Shown here: one piece after another, positions 47,513 to 60,011 of the stretch
Layout of the letters: each line of letters opens with the position of its first letter
Numbering within the stretch: position 1 is the stretch's first letter
Source: Porodaedalea pini
Lineage: Eukaryota > Basidiomycota > Agaricomycetes > Hymenochaetales > Hymenochaetaceae
Length of the DNA stretch: 64,000 nt
Reading direction: 5' to 3'
NCBI GenBank assembly: GCA_002794775.1
Contig: NBAY01000021.1
Span: 496,001-560,000 of the forward strand
The notes under the pieces: model-generated
Told to the model about the DNA's origin: nothing
Databases searched by the model: none
The model's input: only the letters and a program-made list of their open reading frames with translations
Translations under genes and position numbers: made by a program

Positions 47513-48665
47513 GGTCACCCAGTGAGTTTCGTACAGTCCCGTCGTAGTAGACAGCCACGTCTTCGAGTGCCTTTACAAGTCGACGTTGAATGTAACCAGA
47601 CTCGGCCATCTTGGACAGCATTGGCCTCTGGGCTGAAGTCATCCTTCGTAAAGTGAGGTAGTGTGCAATGTCTGAAGCCAAACGGGACTCACTTCCCTTC
47701 AACGGACTGCTGACCAACACAGACGGACATCTGCGAGATGTTAATGAACGAACCCTTCGAACGCGCCACAACCATCTGTTCGACATTGTTGTCCTCCTTC
47801 AGGTTCTTCTGTGCGGATTGACCGGAGTGGTCACGCGCCAAGTTGAGATCGCGTTCGACTCGACTCTCGAACGACTCGCGAATAGTCATACCCGGTGCAG
47901 CTTTCAGACAGTCGTTAGATGCATCTTCAATGGCCTGCACGACATTCTGCTTTCGCATCTTGATCTGCTCCATGATGTACACCATTGTCTTCTTATCCGC
48001 GACTGTATCACCAATGCCTATACTGAATCCATTGTGGAACAGCCAGTAATTAACAATCTGCTGGAGACCAGTGAACAGCGTATGAGTCGCTTCGGGACCT
48101 TTTTCGCGGAAGACGACATGGATAAGACCGCCTTGCGACGCTCCAGCCGTCTTTTTCTCCACGATACCAAAGATGATCTCGCCGTTTTCAATGAGCATGC
48201 CATCGTCGAAAACGGGGCTCGAAGATTTCGGATCAGGCGAGCGATATATGTTTATTCCGCGAGGAATCGTCATGCTAAGAATTTGTTTGCCCGTCCATAA
48301 TGGCTTCGGCTTTAAGATTGCCGGCGTCGGAATTGTGCTCCCCAGTCCGGCACTCCAGAGCAGGATGTTTTGCACCTGCACCAAGTCGAGGAAGCTATCC
48401 CGCAGAGTGAATTTCCGGAACCGCACGACGTGTCCTGTACGATGCCCATAACAGTTTGGTTCGCCTGCGGCGAGATGATCTGCTTCACAACCCATGCAAT
48501 TGACTGAGCTCGGCTCTCGTCTCTTCGCTCTGAGGAATGCTAGACGGAGCTGAGAAAGAGATGTAAGGCTAATCTTAAAAGTGACATACTGCATGTTCAT
48601 CTCATTCGCCATCGAAATCGGCGTTATACGGTGGAGTGACGGAAAGATTTAGACGAAAGGCTAAA
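47513..48665 (-). pseudogene. RNA polymerase II Rpb1 fragment
   Basis: Starts at an intron acceptor with [17 protein letters not shown] (~48640). One extra A turns the catalytic NADFDGD motif into NADFDGE-stop. Downstream frames read [114 protein letters not shown] (~47700). Then a deletion brings in [20 protein letters not shown] and [10 protein letters not shown], where eIF4G begins. At least three frameshifts. The CTD and N-terminus are absent. Confidence 0.9.
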
Positions 48666-48714
48666 ATACACTAATCAGCGACCATACAATGAGTTAAAGG
48701 TGGATAAACACGTA

Positions 48715-49790
48715 CTAGAGTAAGGCATAAGTCGCACGCGATGCCTCGCTGGAGAAAGCTTCTTCTCATCTGCAGGGGACGTCTTCGTCGCTGTCTTCTT
48801 CCCTCCAGCTGTTCCCGCAGATGCAGTTGATCGAATTAAATTCGCCGACGGTAACTTTTGAATGACGGACGTCTTGTTCGCTGTTGTTTTCGTAGATACT
48901 GTAGTAATGGGCGACACCTTCCATGTGCGCGACGCTGCGCTTACCGTACTAATTGGCGCCGCACTCGTTTCAGAGACGCGACGCGGCCGTCCTTTCGGTA
49001 GCGCAGGCGCCGGCGTTTGCGGAGATCTTGAGGTTCCGGTGCTGCGCATCGAGGTCGTTGACGTGGTCGAGACTTTCCTCGACCGAGTAACAGAATCCCA
49101 CGGAGTCATATTTTCACGAGGCATCTTGAATGTAGACTCGCGTGTTGAAGCCCCGCTCCTGCTGCTGGACATTGACACATTCGAGAGCAAGGATGTCGGT
49201 CGCGACGATGGATGAGGTGGACGAAGAGTACCTTGCTGGCCTGCAGTGGCGGCATTTCTATGGATGGTCGATGCATGTGAACGAGTAAATGAAACAGAAG
49301 CGGCGACAGATTTTGGTCTTTGCACGGAGACGACGCTTGGGAGTTTTACACTCGTAACACTCGCGGTGTCTCCCGTGTCTTTCCCAGTTGTGCGTGGAGA
49401 GCGAGAAGCTACACCGGGCTGTCGAGAAACCACGGAAGGTGACGCGGTAGAGCGCGCAAGGGACGAGGTCGAGCCTTTTAGTCGCGGGCTTTCTTGTTCG
49501 TCACCCTCCCCGTCCACGTCCATACCTGAAGTACACGAGACCGCACTCGGTGCCCTATGGACGCTTGGACTCGTGCTACGCGGGGTGGACGGCGCAAACT
49601 TCGAGTCTGGCCGGCTCTTCTTACGCTCACGCTCCGTTGCAGTCGTAAGGCGCGATGACGTTCGGCTAGTCGTCGACGCAACGCTGCGCGCTACGCTCCG
49701 GACAGATGCGCTAGATGAGGTGACAGCTGCATTCCTCCGAGCAAGGTTCTTGTTCAGCACGCTCGTACGAAGCGAATGCGATGTGCTCAT
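48715..49790 (-). pseudogene. Ser/Thr/Arg-rich low-complexity fragment
   Basis: Long open frame (about 371 codons as read from ATG 49790, the last ones intronic) dominated by Ser, Thr, Arg and Pro, with no domain I recognise. It ends at a GTACGT donor near 48714 after ARHRVRLMPYSS. Its ATG overlaps the TGA of the upstream BTB-like frame (ATGA at 49787-49790), so the two may once have been one frame broken by a small indel. It could be part of the BTB-like gene or a separate captured piece. Confidence 0.4.
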
Positions 49791-50280
49791 GCTATCGCAC
49801 TCAGTAGTGTCTTCAACCCTGATGCCGCAGAAGACGACAATGCAGCAGATAAGATGGAAGATGCAGATACCAGAGACGGCTTTGTTGTCATCGGCATGCT
49901 GCTTTGCGTTGCTTCGATGGAGCCAAACAACTGTACAGGCCGCGACTCCGATTTAGCAAGAGGTGGGGAAGGCGCCGGCGAGGAGGAGAACAAGAAATAG
50001 CGCGAGCATAAACGATAGCTAGCATTTGTTAGTCTCAAGGACAGGTGGTAGGTTCTGTGCTCGTGCTCACCTTTATGTCCCCAAACCTCCGAGTCCGCGT
50101 TGCTGCCTTCGTCCATCGCGTCCTCATCCAGTAGATCCCAGACGTCGTCTGAGAAGCGATCCTTCGCACGATGAAAGAGTGATTGAAGGTCCTCTTGCCA
50201 TGCTGTCGTCGACCTCTTCGTTGCCTCGGGCAGTGCGGGTGGGCAGGCAGGCAGCTGTGACAGGACGGCTACCATGAGAA
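49787..50280 (-). pseudogene. BTB-like protein fragment
   Basis: Readable as AWQEDLQSLFHRAKDRFSDDV, then EVWGHK, an intron (GTGAGC at ~50070 to TAG at ~50013) and AIVYARA, the pattern of the BTB/POZ start in a mushroom protein group. Directly afterwards the frame slips: the expected continuation appears in another frame as RYFLFSSSPAPSPPL. A short deletion therefore removed the middle of the motif. Family assignment rests on memory of this motif only. Confidence 0.4.
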
Positions 50281-50323
50281 GCAGTGATGTAGTATGATTA
50301 AGAAAAAAGCAGAGAAAGCCCAA

Positions 50324-51098
50324 GAGAAAAGTGAAGAAGATGATTCAGCTCAAGTGTGTCTCCCGCTGAGGATCGCATGAGGGAGCGAAACGAGTGTGTT
50401 TGCTGCAGCAAAACAGACTCGTCGACGACCGCAAGGGTGGAGATCACATGTTGGCACTGTCGTCAACTCTGCTTTCGACCGATTTTTAATTCAACCAGGT
50501 CACTTTATTTTACAAAAAATACATAGACAGACAGAGAATTGTCTGAAATTTTTTTACATGGCTCAAGATTGCGATTTGGATGTTTGAATAAAATTAAATA
50601 TGCCAATGAAGAAAGTGAGCACTGTACAGCCACAAAAGCAGTGAATGACTTCATCGCCACCACTCAATTTAGCAGAAAAGGGGTCCAAAATTAACATATT
50701 TGGTATGCCATCAGCTTATAAAAGCTGACAAAAACCCAAATCGGGCTCCCTAACTTTGCCCACAACAAAAGACGATACTTCGTAAACTCAGTAATCGTAA
50801 TGCTACCAGATAAACCACATGTGATGATCTGCAAGAATGTCACAATGGAGATCGACGTGCCAGTTAGAAAGGATGCAAACTTAATGATCAAGAACTTTAC
50901 GGAAAGTACATTACATGAGATAGCTAAGATTATACAAGACGCTCATCCCAGAGGAGCAAGTGTTATTGAACAGCATGAAACAGCTTACGCTATTGAAACT
51001 AAGATTAAGGCCATGATCAGTGAACTTAGAATACTGATACCACTGGACAAAGGTTTCCTTTGGAAGGAAACCTATTATCACGGAATAACACCGACCAC
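50324..51098 (+). other. Spacer with a truncated unassigned ORF
   Basis: A + strand ORF from about 50800 (MLPDKPHVMICKNVTMEIDV, KIIQDAHPRGASVIEQHE) is cut at 51099 by the family A LTR. The family is not recognised. Just before it, CAGTAATCGTAATGCTACC (50791) partly repeats the inner edge of the inverted repeat at 39060 (CAGTAATCGTAGCTTGCC), so this may be the end of a related element. Confidence 0.35.
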
Positions 51099-51937
51099 TG
51101 TAGCGATTAACCATCACCTACACACCAGCCAAGTCTTTCTCCCCTCACTTACACTACTCCTTTGACTCCCTTTACCGGCCACCAAACATTACCATTGATA
51201 CATTCACAATCGGTGGCCGACTCTTTATTATAATTCTTGGTATGGACACAATCGGATGGACAGATGTCATATGAACTCAATCAGCACATGGACGACTGAC
51301 TCTCGTGGGCACAGGTGGAAGGATTTAGGTGAGTTGGACAAGGACGTGGGATACAGTTGTGCAGTGGTGGGAGACAAGAGAGCAGGTTGTGCACTATAGC
51401 ATCACTCCACGATGATCAGCTGCATGATGTGCACAGGCTGATTGTTGACTCACCTTCACATCTGTTCACACAGACTCAGCCGAGTCTTGCACCGCTTTCT
51501 CTGCTTCAGTTTAGTATAAATTCACAGTAGTTTGTAGATGGAATGGCAGATAGATATAGGGAGAAACAGAGGAGCAACAGTACAGAGACAGACAGTCCCC
51601 TCTCTGGACCACAATCTACTACATGCATTACTACACACTACTTGCCTGACTCTCACTCTGAAAACAGTATACATCAACTCTGTCACCGACTCTCAGAACT
51701 CTGTCACCCAATCACTGAATGCCCTCAGCCACTGTCATAAGTGCCAATTCTACCCACCCGAGTCTTGGTCCAACCAGAATCCCACACATATCTGTATTGC
51801 CAAGTCTTCATATCTCAAACCTTGCTCTACTTAGGTTGTCCCTCTCGGTATACCAAGTCACTGCAGTCCCCTTTGGGTCGATCACGAGCTGTAGCCTGAA
51901 CCGCCCTTTGGATTAGAAGAGTCTGCACCACTACACA
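51099..51937 (+). repeat. 5' LTR of family A
   Basis: TGTAGCGATTAACC to CTACACA, 839 bp. Same family as the solo LTR at 16729 but with many CG to CA/TG changes, for example ACCTACACACCAGCCAAG where the other copy has GCCTACGCACCGGCCGAG. Confidence 0.9.
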
Positions 51938-52532
51938 TTGAAGCCCACCGCAAGGGGGACAAGGTGCCTCACATAAGTATCAGGTCAATGTCTGAAGCTC
52001 CTCGGCACCCTACATGCATACAGGCAAAGGTTCAGGAAGAACTGAGCAACCCACCACCACCACCCAGAGGACGAGACTGAGGAAGACCAAGAGGATGCCC
52101 ACTGACCACAGCCACCCCTCAGATCTTACATGCTCCCAGAGAAGCATCCTTGTCACCTTTTTGCCGATCTGGAACCACCAACCCAGAAAACACACTTCAG
52201 GACACCAAGCAACAACAGCCACCCTCAGTAACCAAACTGAACTCACACAAGAACAAGGACAACCAGTTGAACCTAGAAGGATCCTACCTGATCTCATCAA
52301 AACCCCGATATCACTTCATATCCCAGGAAGCTTCATAACTGGCAACAGGTTGCATTTCAGCATTGCCAGTACACCACTCAGTCGGCAAATACAAAGACCC
52401 AGGGGAACACCTGAAAGTGAGGAAAAGAACCCAGGCCTCGAAGGATACAGGAGTCCAACAAAGGAACAAAGTCGCTCCAGATCCGAAGAAGTGGTCAGGA
52501 GACTAGTATTGCCAGAACCATGAGAATCAGCA

Positions 52533-54518
52533 ATGCTGTATCAAAACCAATCACTCGGATCATTGTCACCCAGAAGACCAGGGTCATCACTTAATTGGGG
52601 CAGACAAGCCATCAGAAGACAGCTTGACAAACCTCTGATTCAAACAGGAGGACCAATAGAAGTACCAACAGAACAAAACTCCAAACCTGAGAATCCTACC
52701 CCTGACCAAGAAGAACAATCAACTCTGGAATCACCACAAGTTCAGTCTGAGACATCAGAGGAAGAACTAGTCCCACCACCACCACCACCAACTCCCAAAG
52801 GAATGGTACCTATTGTGATATTGAGAATTGTGGACCCATACCCAAAAACTTGCCCTTCTACTCCAGAACAGCCGAGAAGGACACCAACTCCACCCTCACG
52901 TGTACCCACACCAGCTCCACCGACTCTCCATATCATGGCGCCACCAATAGTCAGAGCAGTCATGGCTAATTCTACCACACAAGGATTGAGCCAAGGACCT
53001 TCACAAGCCCCACCAACAGTACCATCAATACAACTCATACCCAACGTAGCCAATCCTCTCCTAGACCTCACCAAGTCCAGAAATCTCCTGATAACCAGAC
53101 CAAATCCTCCAGTTCCAGGAGCAACAATGCCAAACAGACACGACAAATGAGCACCAGCAATGAACACCAATGTAGAACCAGAAGGGGTTCTACAATTCTT
53201 TGAAGAGGTTAACATCTTAGGATCAAATGCAGGAATCACCAATCTACAGAAAATCAATTGGGCACGTTACTATGCACCGGTATGTGAGGAATTACTATGG
53301 TCGACTCTCCCACAGGCATGACAAAACAATTTTGTGTCATTCAAAACAGCTGCCCTGGGCTTCTATCCGGTGGCAACAATAAGATACACTTATGGAGATC
53401 TAATCAATTTTGTCACTGAGAATTCCAACAAGGTTTTGATGAGCACGGCTGCCCTGGGAGAATACTATCAAAGCTTTATGCATATTACATCATATCTGGT
53501 TCAAGAAGGAGTCATTTCAGATCTAGATCAAAAGCAGTTCTATCAAGAAGGTCTAAACCAGCTCACCAATCAGCATCTCAAACAACAGCTTTGGTTGGTT
53601 GACTTTTGACACCCAGCCAGCATTCCTTGGGACATACCAGTACTATACAATGAACTTGACTGACTTATAGCAGGAGGAGTCCTAGTAACTGGTCCTGGTG
53701 TGCAGCAAGGATATGCAGTACCACAGTATGGAACATTTGGGATACCCGCAGTGCCTCCATATTTTACTCAGCAACACGTTGCCACAGCATCTGGACCATA
53801 TGCACTGACCACCATCAAACAAGAGGACTCAGAACTGAGCCTGCTCACATGCATGGTATTGGACTTACAAGCAGAGATATGAGATCTCTGGGGCAAAAGG
53901 AAGGAGGATTATCAAAGGTGAGACTATGAGGATCGGTATGCTCGAGATCGGCCATATGCCCCTAATGAACCACAAGAGTACCAGTGACCTGACAATTACG
54001 GACGACCACACGAAGAATACAGGGTACCACTGAGAGGCCCACCTCCAGTCAGAAATATGCAGGTAAGGAATACAGGACCCCAAACATGTGCAATGTGCCA
54101 CAGCACCACACACCTATTCAGGGACTGTACAATCAGGGACACGTTGCTGAACTGGTGACTATTAGCCTTGGATGTGCAAGGATTCGTTGTGATGCCAGGA
54201 GGAACACAACTACCACCAGGACCTCAAGGCTCTTCTCTACTGGATCAAATGAACTTGTACTACCGGGACCACCCGAACGAAGTCCCTCCAGGTATGATTA
54301 TTCCTTTTGATATGACAGTGCTACAAGACCTGCCACCACACCAAATGGCAAACTTGTTTGATACATACTATCCCACCATATCAGGACCAAGTATGTATAC
54401 AACAACCCAGCCATGTAAGGAGGAAGCCCATATTGAAGAAATTCAGGATGAATACATAGGGGAAGGAAGGAAGGTTCGGTTCGACAATATGGACAAGTCT
54501 CATGATCAGCAGAGATGA
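52533..54518 (+). pseudogene. Family A gag
   Basis: Pro/Gln/Thr-rich N-terminal part (52533-53150) followed by capsid-like coding (53160-53880: EYYQSFMHITSYLVQEGVIS, FYQEGLNQL) and a CCHC zinc knuckle CAMCHSTTHLFRDC near 54089-54130. Internal TGA codons break the frame at several points, for example around 53150, 53610 and 53880. Confidence 0.75.
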
Positions 54519-54662
54519 TCGGCAAGACTGGCAAATATAGGAAAAGCCAACTCTCCCTCACCTAAGCGCACAACAAAACCGACAAAAGAATGAGAGGGAT
54601 GCGAACCAGCTACGGACTCGGGCATACTGGAAACTAAAACAGACAAAGAAAGGAGAAAAGAA

Positions 54663-56045
54663 TTGGCTGATCCCAGAGCAATCAAAGAATTGGTACCCGA
54701 CTCTATTCCATTGAGCGAGCCTACACAAGTACATGTAGCACCACCACGGGTAACAACGGAACTGAAGCCTGGACATCCCAACCCAGTGGTAGACATATGG
54801 AGGCCACAGTTCAAATACAACACACCAGCTAATGACCCCACAATGGTCAATGCAGTGTTTTGCCAATTCTTGGACTCCACAATATCAATATCAGGTCGAG
54901 AATTGTTGGCAACCTTGCCAGAGGTCAGACAAAAATGCAAGGACATGATGACAGTGAAGCGAAGTCCAATAAGCCATGACAAAGAAGGCACAGCAATGTA
55001 TTCGGCAGGACCCAGACCAGGCTCACCGGTTGAATCACAGGAAAATGAACCGATCGCACCAGCAAGCATTCTAATCTGAGTCATTGATGTATGGTTAGAC
55101 AGAAAGATTGAGGTCGAAGGACTGCTTGACACAGGAGCTTCATTTATAGGGCTTTCTTGGGATGTATGGAAACACCTAGGATCACTGACTCTAAATAATG
55201 AATGAATCATTATTGAGACAGCAGACACATCTAGGACTCAATTGCTCAGACTAATACCATGACTCAGGATAGGACTCAGAGGGTTCTCAGTACTCGTACA
55301 AGCACAAGTTGTACACCTGGCACCATTCAATATCTTACTCAGCCGACCATTCCTCACACACTGCAAGGCTCAGTTGGTGGACATAGACATTGACGACCAG
55401 GTACTGGAACTAGTCCACCCAGTAATGGAGGAAGATATAATGGTTCCCACTCGAGAATGCACATGACGAAAACAACCAGCCAAAAAGGATGAGGATTTTT
55501 GATAGTCGATGAATCAGTACCAAATCAACGAGACGAACCAGAGGCGCAACCATGCTATACCACAGATACCCCAGAGCCAAACGCAGTACATATTTCTTTT
55601 GACAGACAGTCTATCGAGATCACCATAATGGAAAAGAAAGGCACAAATTCAAAACAAAATACGGAAAACAACAAACCCCAAACAAATGATGCAACAGGAC
55701 TATTCTCTATTAATCACCCATATGATAATGAATCTCTAATTCCTCAAACAAGCCAAACTCACCAAACAACTCAACCTTTCTACAAATACAAGAAGGTCAC
55801 CAATCATATAAAGCTAGTATCAACCACACTCCCCAAAGAATACTGAATCACCAGGACATAGCACCCTGATCCTTTAAAGGACCTTCCAGAATTACTGACC
55901 CATCCTCCACCATTCTCACCTGGGAAATGACTCCCCCAGGAACGATACAACAAAATGGACATAGATTCAGCCAGATTCCTACTCCCTGAAGAAAAGGATC
56001 TCATGTGGTGGGTCATCCGTACACAGGAAATGGCATTCACATGGG
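54663..56045 (+). pseudogene. Family A protease region
   Basis: The linker (LIPNVAN-like P/T-rich, 54663-55079) leads to a retropepsin-like site, VEGLLDTGASFIGLSWDVW, at about 55108-55165. It is interrupted by stops at 55077, 55203 and 55260. Confidence 0.7.
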
Positions 56046-57460
56046 ATGAAACAGAAAAAGGGTGCACTCGACTATGACTACTTCGCTCCGGTTCTTATCC
56101 CAATGATTGAACATATTCCATGGGTACTGAAGAATACCCCCATCCCACCAGGGATATTCGACAGGGTTGTTGCAATCATCAAAGACAAAATCATGTCTGG
56201 TGTATATGAACCATCAAACTCATTGTACCGATCCAGGTGGTTCTGTGTAGTAAAGAAGGATGGAAAGTCACTGAGAATAGTCCACAATCTTCAACCACTA
56301 AACACAGTCACAATACAAGATCCATTGGTACCATATCCAACAGAACACATCACTGAGTCTTTTGGGGGCTGATCCTGTTATACAACCTTGGACTTATTCA
56401 TAGCGTTCAACCAAAGGAAACTCACCATACGAAGTAGGGACATAATGACATTCCAGATGCCACTAGGAGCATTTTGACTCACATCAATTCCCATGGGGTA
56501 TACAAACTCCCAGCAAATCATGCATGCCAATGTCACATTCATCCTGAAGGACAAAATCCCAGATGTGGTGTTCCCATACATTGACAATGTACCCATAAAG
56601 GGGCCAGCCACACGATACGAGTTACAGGATGGATCATATGAGACCATCCTGGAAAATTCAGGAATCTGCCGATTCATATGGGAACACCTAAATGACATCA
56701 ACCAAGTCCTCCAAAGATTCAAAGTAGTTGGAGCAACTCTGTCCGGGAAAAAGTTGGTACTCACCACACCCGAAGCTGTGATAGTCAGCCACACCTGCAA
56801 CTACTCAGGACAAGTCCCAGATGAAGTACAAGTCCAAAAAGTCATTGACTGGCCTCCTTGTGAAGATATTACTGATGTTCACTCATTCCTCAGAACTGCC
56901 GGAGTTCTCAGGCATTTTATCAATGACTTTGCTCGATTGGCATATGATATGAACTGACTCACCAGAAAAGACATCCCCTTCTCATTCAGAAAACTCAAAC
57001 AGTGATCAATGGACCAACTTAAGAAGGCAGTCACCGAGTCTGGAGCCATCAGGCTAATCGACTACAAATGTGGGAGACTGGTCCACCTTTGTGTATATTC
57101 ATCAATTCAAGGATATGGAGCAATTCTCTTACAGATTGGAGAAAACAGAGAATGATTCCCAGCCCGTTTTATGTCTGCAACATGGAACGAAAGAGAGTAG
57201 AACTACTCACAGCCAAAAGTAGAACTGTTCAGGCTCATGAGGGCCCTCCACAATGCACAAATCTATCTAATAGGACTGGACCACTTCTACATTGAAGTCA
57301 ATGCAAAGTACATTAAAGGCATGATCAACAACCCAGATATCCAGCCAAATGCAACAATCAACTGGTGGATTGCTGGAATCTTACTGTTCCACTTCATGAT
57401 TATCCATGTACCAGGCACTCGGCATACAGGCCCAGACAGACTCAGTTGGTGAAAGTGAGC
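56046..57460 (+). pseudogene. Family A reverse transcriptase and RNase H
   Basis: RT blocks: SLYRSRWFCVVKKDGKSLRI, VHNLQPLNTVTIQDPL, CYTTLDLFIAFNQRKL, MPLGAF-stop-LTSIPMGYTN. The catalytic box reads YIDN (56577-56588) where YIDD is needed, a G to A change. TGA codons at 56370-56372, 56475-56477 and 56955-56957 lie where related elements have Arg, fitting CGA to TGA. RNase H follows (HNAQIYLIGLDHFYIEVNAK, then WWIAGILLFHFMIIHVPGTRHTGPDRLSW). Confidence 0.85.
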
Positions 57461-59015
57461 AGACACTGACCCTCCAGATGATGAAAACTATGAAGAATGG
57501 ATTGACAATCAGTATGCTTTCATATTCATAGCATACACTGGAGACATTCCTCCTGCTGCAGACCCTCCCACCATTCCTCAGACAGCTGCAGCAGAATTGG
57601 CCGATCAAGAGTTGATAAAAATCAAGGAGTTTCTCAGTGACCCAAAGAAACCAGAAGACATGTCAGACAACAAATTTTGCCACTTTGTAATGAAGGCAAC
57701 TCGGTTTTTCATTGCAAATGGACAACTTTGGAGGAAACGATACTCGGGACCACACCAACTTGTACTCACATGAGATCGCTGATTCTCAGTCATGCAGTCA
57801 GCACATGATGACCTGGGACACAAAGGATTCTTCTCAGTATAACTATGAATCCACAATCAATTTTGGTGGCCCATGATGAGTTCCGACATACATTGGTTCC
57901 TGAAGACGTGTCACTTGTGCCAGACTCGGCAATTCACTCATGTACAAATTCTGCTGAACATCCCAACACCAGTGCCACTATTCACCAGGGTACACATAGA
58001 TGTGATGCTCATGCCCAAATCAGGGGGATTCAGGTATATCATCCAGGCAAGAGACTCGCTCACAGGCTACCTGGAATTCTGACTCTTATGTGCTGACAAC
58101 TCGAGATCGATCGCCAACTTCATCTTCCAGGACATCATATGTCAATGGGGTTATGTACACGAGATCATTTCAGACAATGGTCCATCATTTGATGGCAAAG
58201 TAATCAGGATGTTGGCAAGATACAGAGTACACAATATCTGAATCTCCCCCTATAACTCAAGAGCAAACGGAATCATAGAGCAGTGCCACAGGGACCTTAG
58301 GGAAACACTGATGAAACTTGCCAGGAATGACAAAACTCGATGGTCACAACATGCATACCATGCCATATGGGCAGAGAGGATCATGATTCAGAAAGCAACA
58401 GGATATTTGCCATACTACATGGTCCATGGAGTCCAGCCAATCCTTCCATTCAACTTGGCCAAACAAACATACATGTCACCAGTATATACATTGAAGGTAT
58501 CCCAGTCAGAACTACTCGTGGCACAAGCAAGGGCACTCCAGCAATGACCAGAAGACTTGAAACAAGTACACTCGGCAGTCATGTGTGCTCACTTCAAATC
58601 AATCCAGAAATTTGAAAAACACTACCAAAACATGATCTGAGACTACAACTTTGGGCCTGGAGCCCTGGTTCTGGTTCGAAACTCACGAATTGACACAGAA
58701 CTAAGCCGGAAGGCCAAACCCAAATACCTCAGACCAATGGTAGTTGTTTGCCAAACAACTGGAGGATCATACATTCTTGCAGAACTCACAGGCACAGTCT
58801 TGGCACTAGGATACGCAGCCTTCAGAGTTATCCTGTACCACCGCCAAGCAAACATATCAACCCCAGTCACCCAGATAGTGGAGCAAACCAACTCAGAACT
58901 TGACAATCTCACCAACAAACATTCAAAAATCGAAGGGGAGGAGCTCAGTGCTGAGGATCAGCCACAACCAACAGAAATCCTTGACACCGACTCTGGAACC
59001 AAATCCGAATCATGA
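57461..59015 (+). pseudogene. Family A integrase
   Basis: Zinc-binding part and core readable in pieces: CHLCQTRQF (~57915), RVHIDVMLMPKSGGFRYIIQ with the first Asp (~57995), ISDNGPSFDGK with the second Asp (~58167), NGIIEQCHRDLRETL with the Glu (~58270). The C-terminal part is GPGALVLVRNSRID and KYLRPMVVVCQTTGGSYILA (~58650-58790), then an acidic tail to 59015. Interrupted by TGA codons. Confidence 0.82.
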
Positions 59016-59118
59016 TACCCCTTATTCTCTTTGATATTTGTACTCATTCCATTTCCTTTCACACACTAAACCCCTACTCTCAAACTTTGAAACTGCGAAA
59101 TCCATGAAAAATAGTACT

Positions 59119-59750
59119 TGTCAGAACTCGAACTTTCCCTTTTCTTTTATTTTCCCTTTTACCATTTCCTTTCTTTGAATCGCCCTTTTTTTGTTATATT
59201 TAATCATCTTTCCAATCATTTCCCACGATTCCTTCACATGACCGTCATTCATTCTATTCCGTCTGCCCATATGACATTAGGTAATATAGTCCCACAGTCG
59301 TCGCTATATAAGGTCTCAGGAATTGCATGAACTCCTTGTTCTGCTTTTCCTCTTACCTCCGCGATGACCTAGGTGAGACTCGTCCCCCTTGTATTAGTTT
59401 AGTCTTGTATTAATCCTCTTACCTCCGTGACGACCTAGCCTGAGTAAGCGTGTCCCAAGTCTACACTTGAGTATAGCACGTCCCAGACAACAGTCAGCCA
59501 AGGCCTGCCCAGTCCGAGTCATCTCCCAGACTCCCACCTAACATAAAAGCAGAACCACACCCAGGCTCATCCCCAGTGTACGTCGTCGCTGCCGACTCGC
59601 CTTCACTAGGTCTAGAGGAGTGCTCCCCTCAAAGGACTTGACGTGTAAACCCCCTGAACGACAAACCCTCAACCCTGCCCGGACGTTTTCGGACATTTGT
59701 GTATTACATAAACACTTCAACCGACTTTTCCCGACCCTGGCTCTCTGAAT
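59119..59750 (+). repeat. 5' LTR of family B (second copy)
   Basis: Matches the reverse complement of 32655-33298 block by block. The end is uncertain by some tens of bases. Confidence 0.78.
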
Positions 59751-60011
59751 TAGCCTCTGGTGGAGCACGCACCTGACGTGGACGTGGGCAACCAGACGAG
59801 TACAAACCTCAACGGCAATCTCATTTGTGATCTCGCTCGGCTCCTACCGTCTCGTCATCAACTTTGCCGACGAACCCATTCAACGTTGGCATAACCCCGG
59901 ATCAAACGCACAGCCCATCCCTGTTCCCCCTCTGGTCTAGTCAAGATAGATCTCACAGAGGAACAACAGCGGGCCCTACCCTCATCCTCATGGTTTGACC
60001 CAGACCGCGCT

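Larger units (their letters stand above)
51099..59118 (+). mobile_element. Gypsy family A retrotransposon, CpG-depleted and inactive
   Basis: 5' LTR at 51099-51937, a primer-binding-site-like TTGAAGCCCACCGCAAGG directly after it, then gag and pol in order, and no 3' LTR before family B sequence starts at 59119. Coding regions are interrupted mostly by TGA codons. The element has few CpG dinucleotides and many TpG/CpA, unlike family B and D beside it. Confidence 0.85.

Noticed and set aside
39105..48665. Annotating working Prp8, Rpb1, CNOT1 or eIF4G genes
   Set aside because: All are partial and carry stops, frameshifts or deletions. Functional copies must lie elsewhere in the genome.
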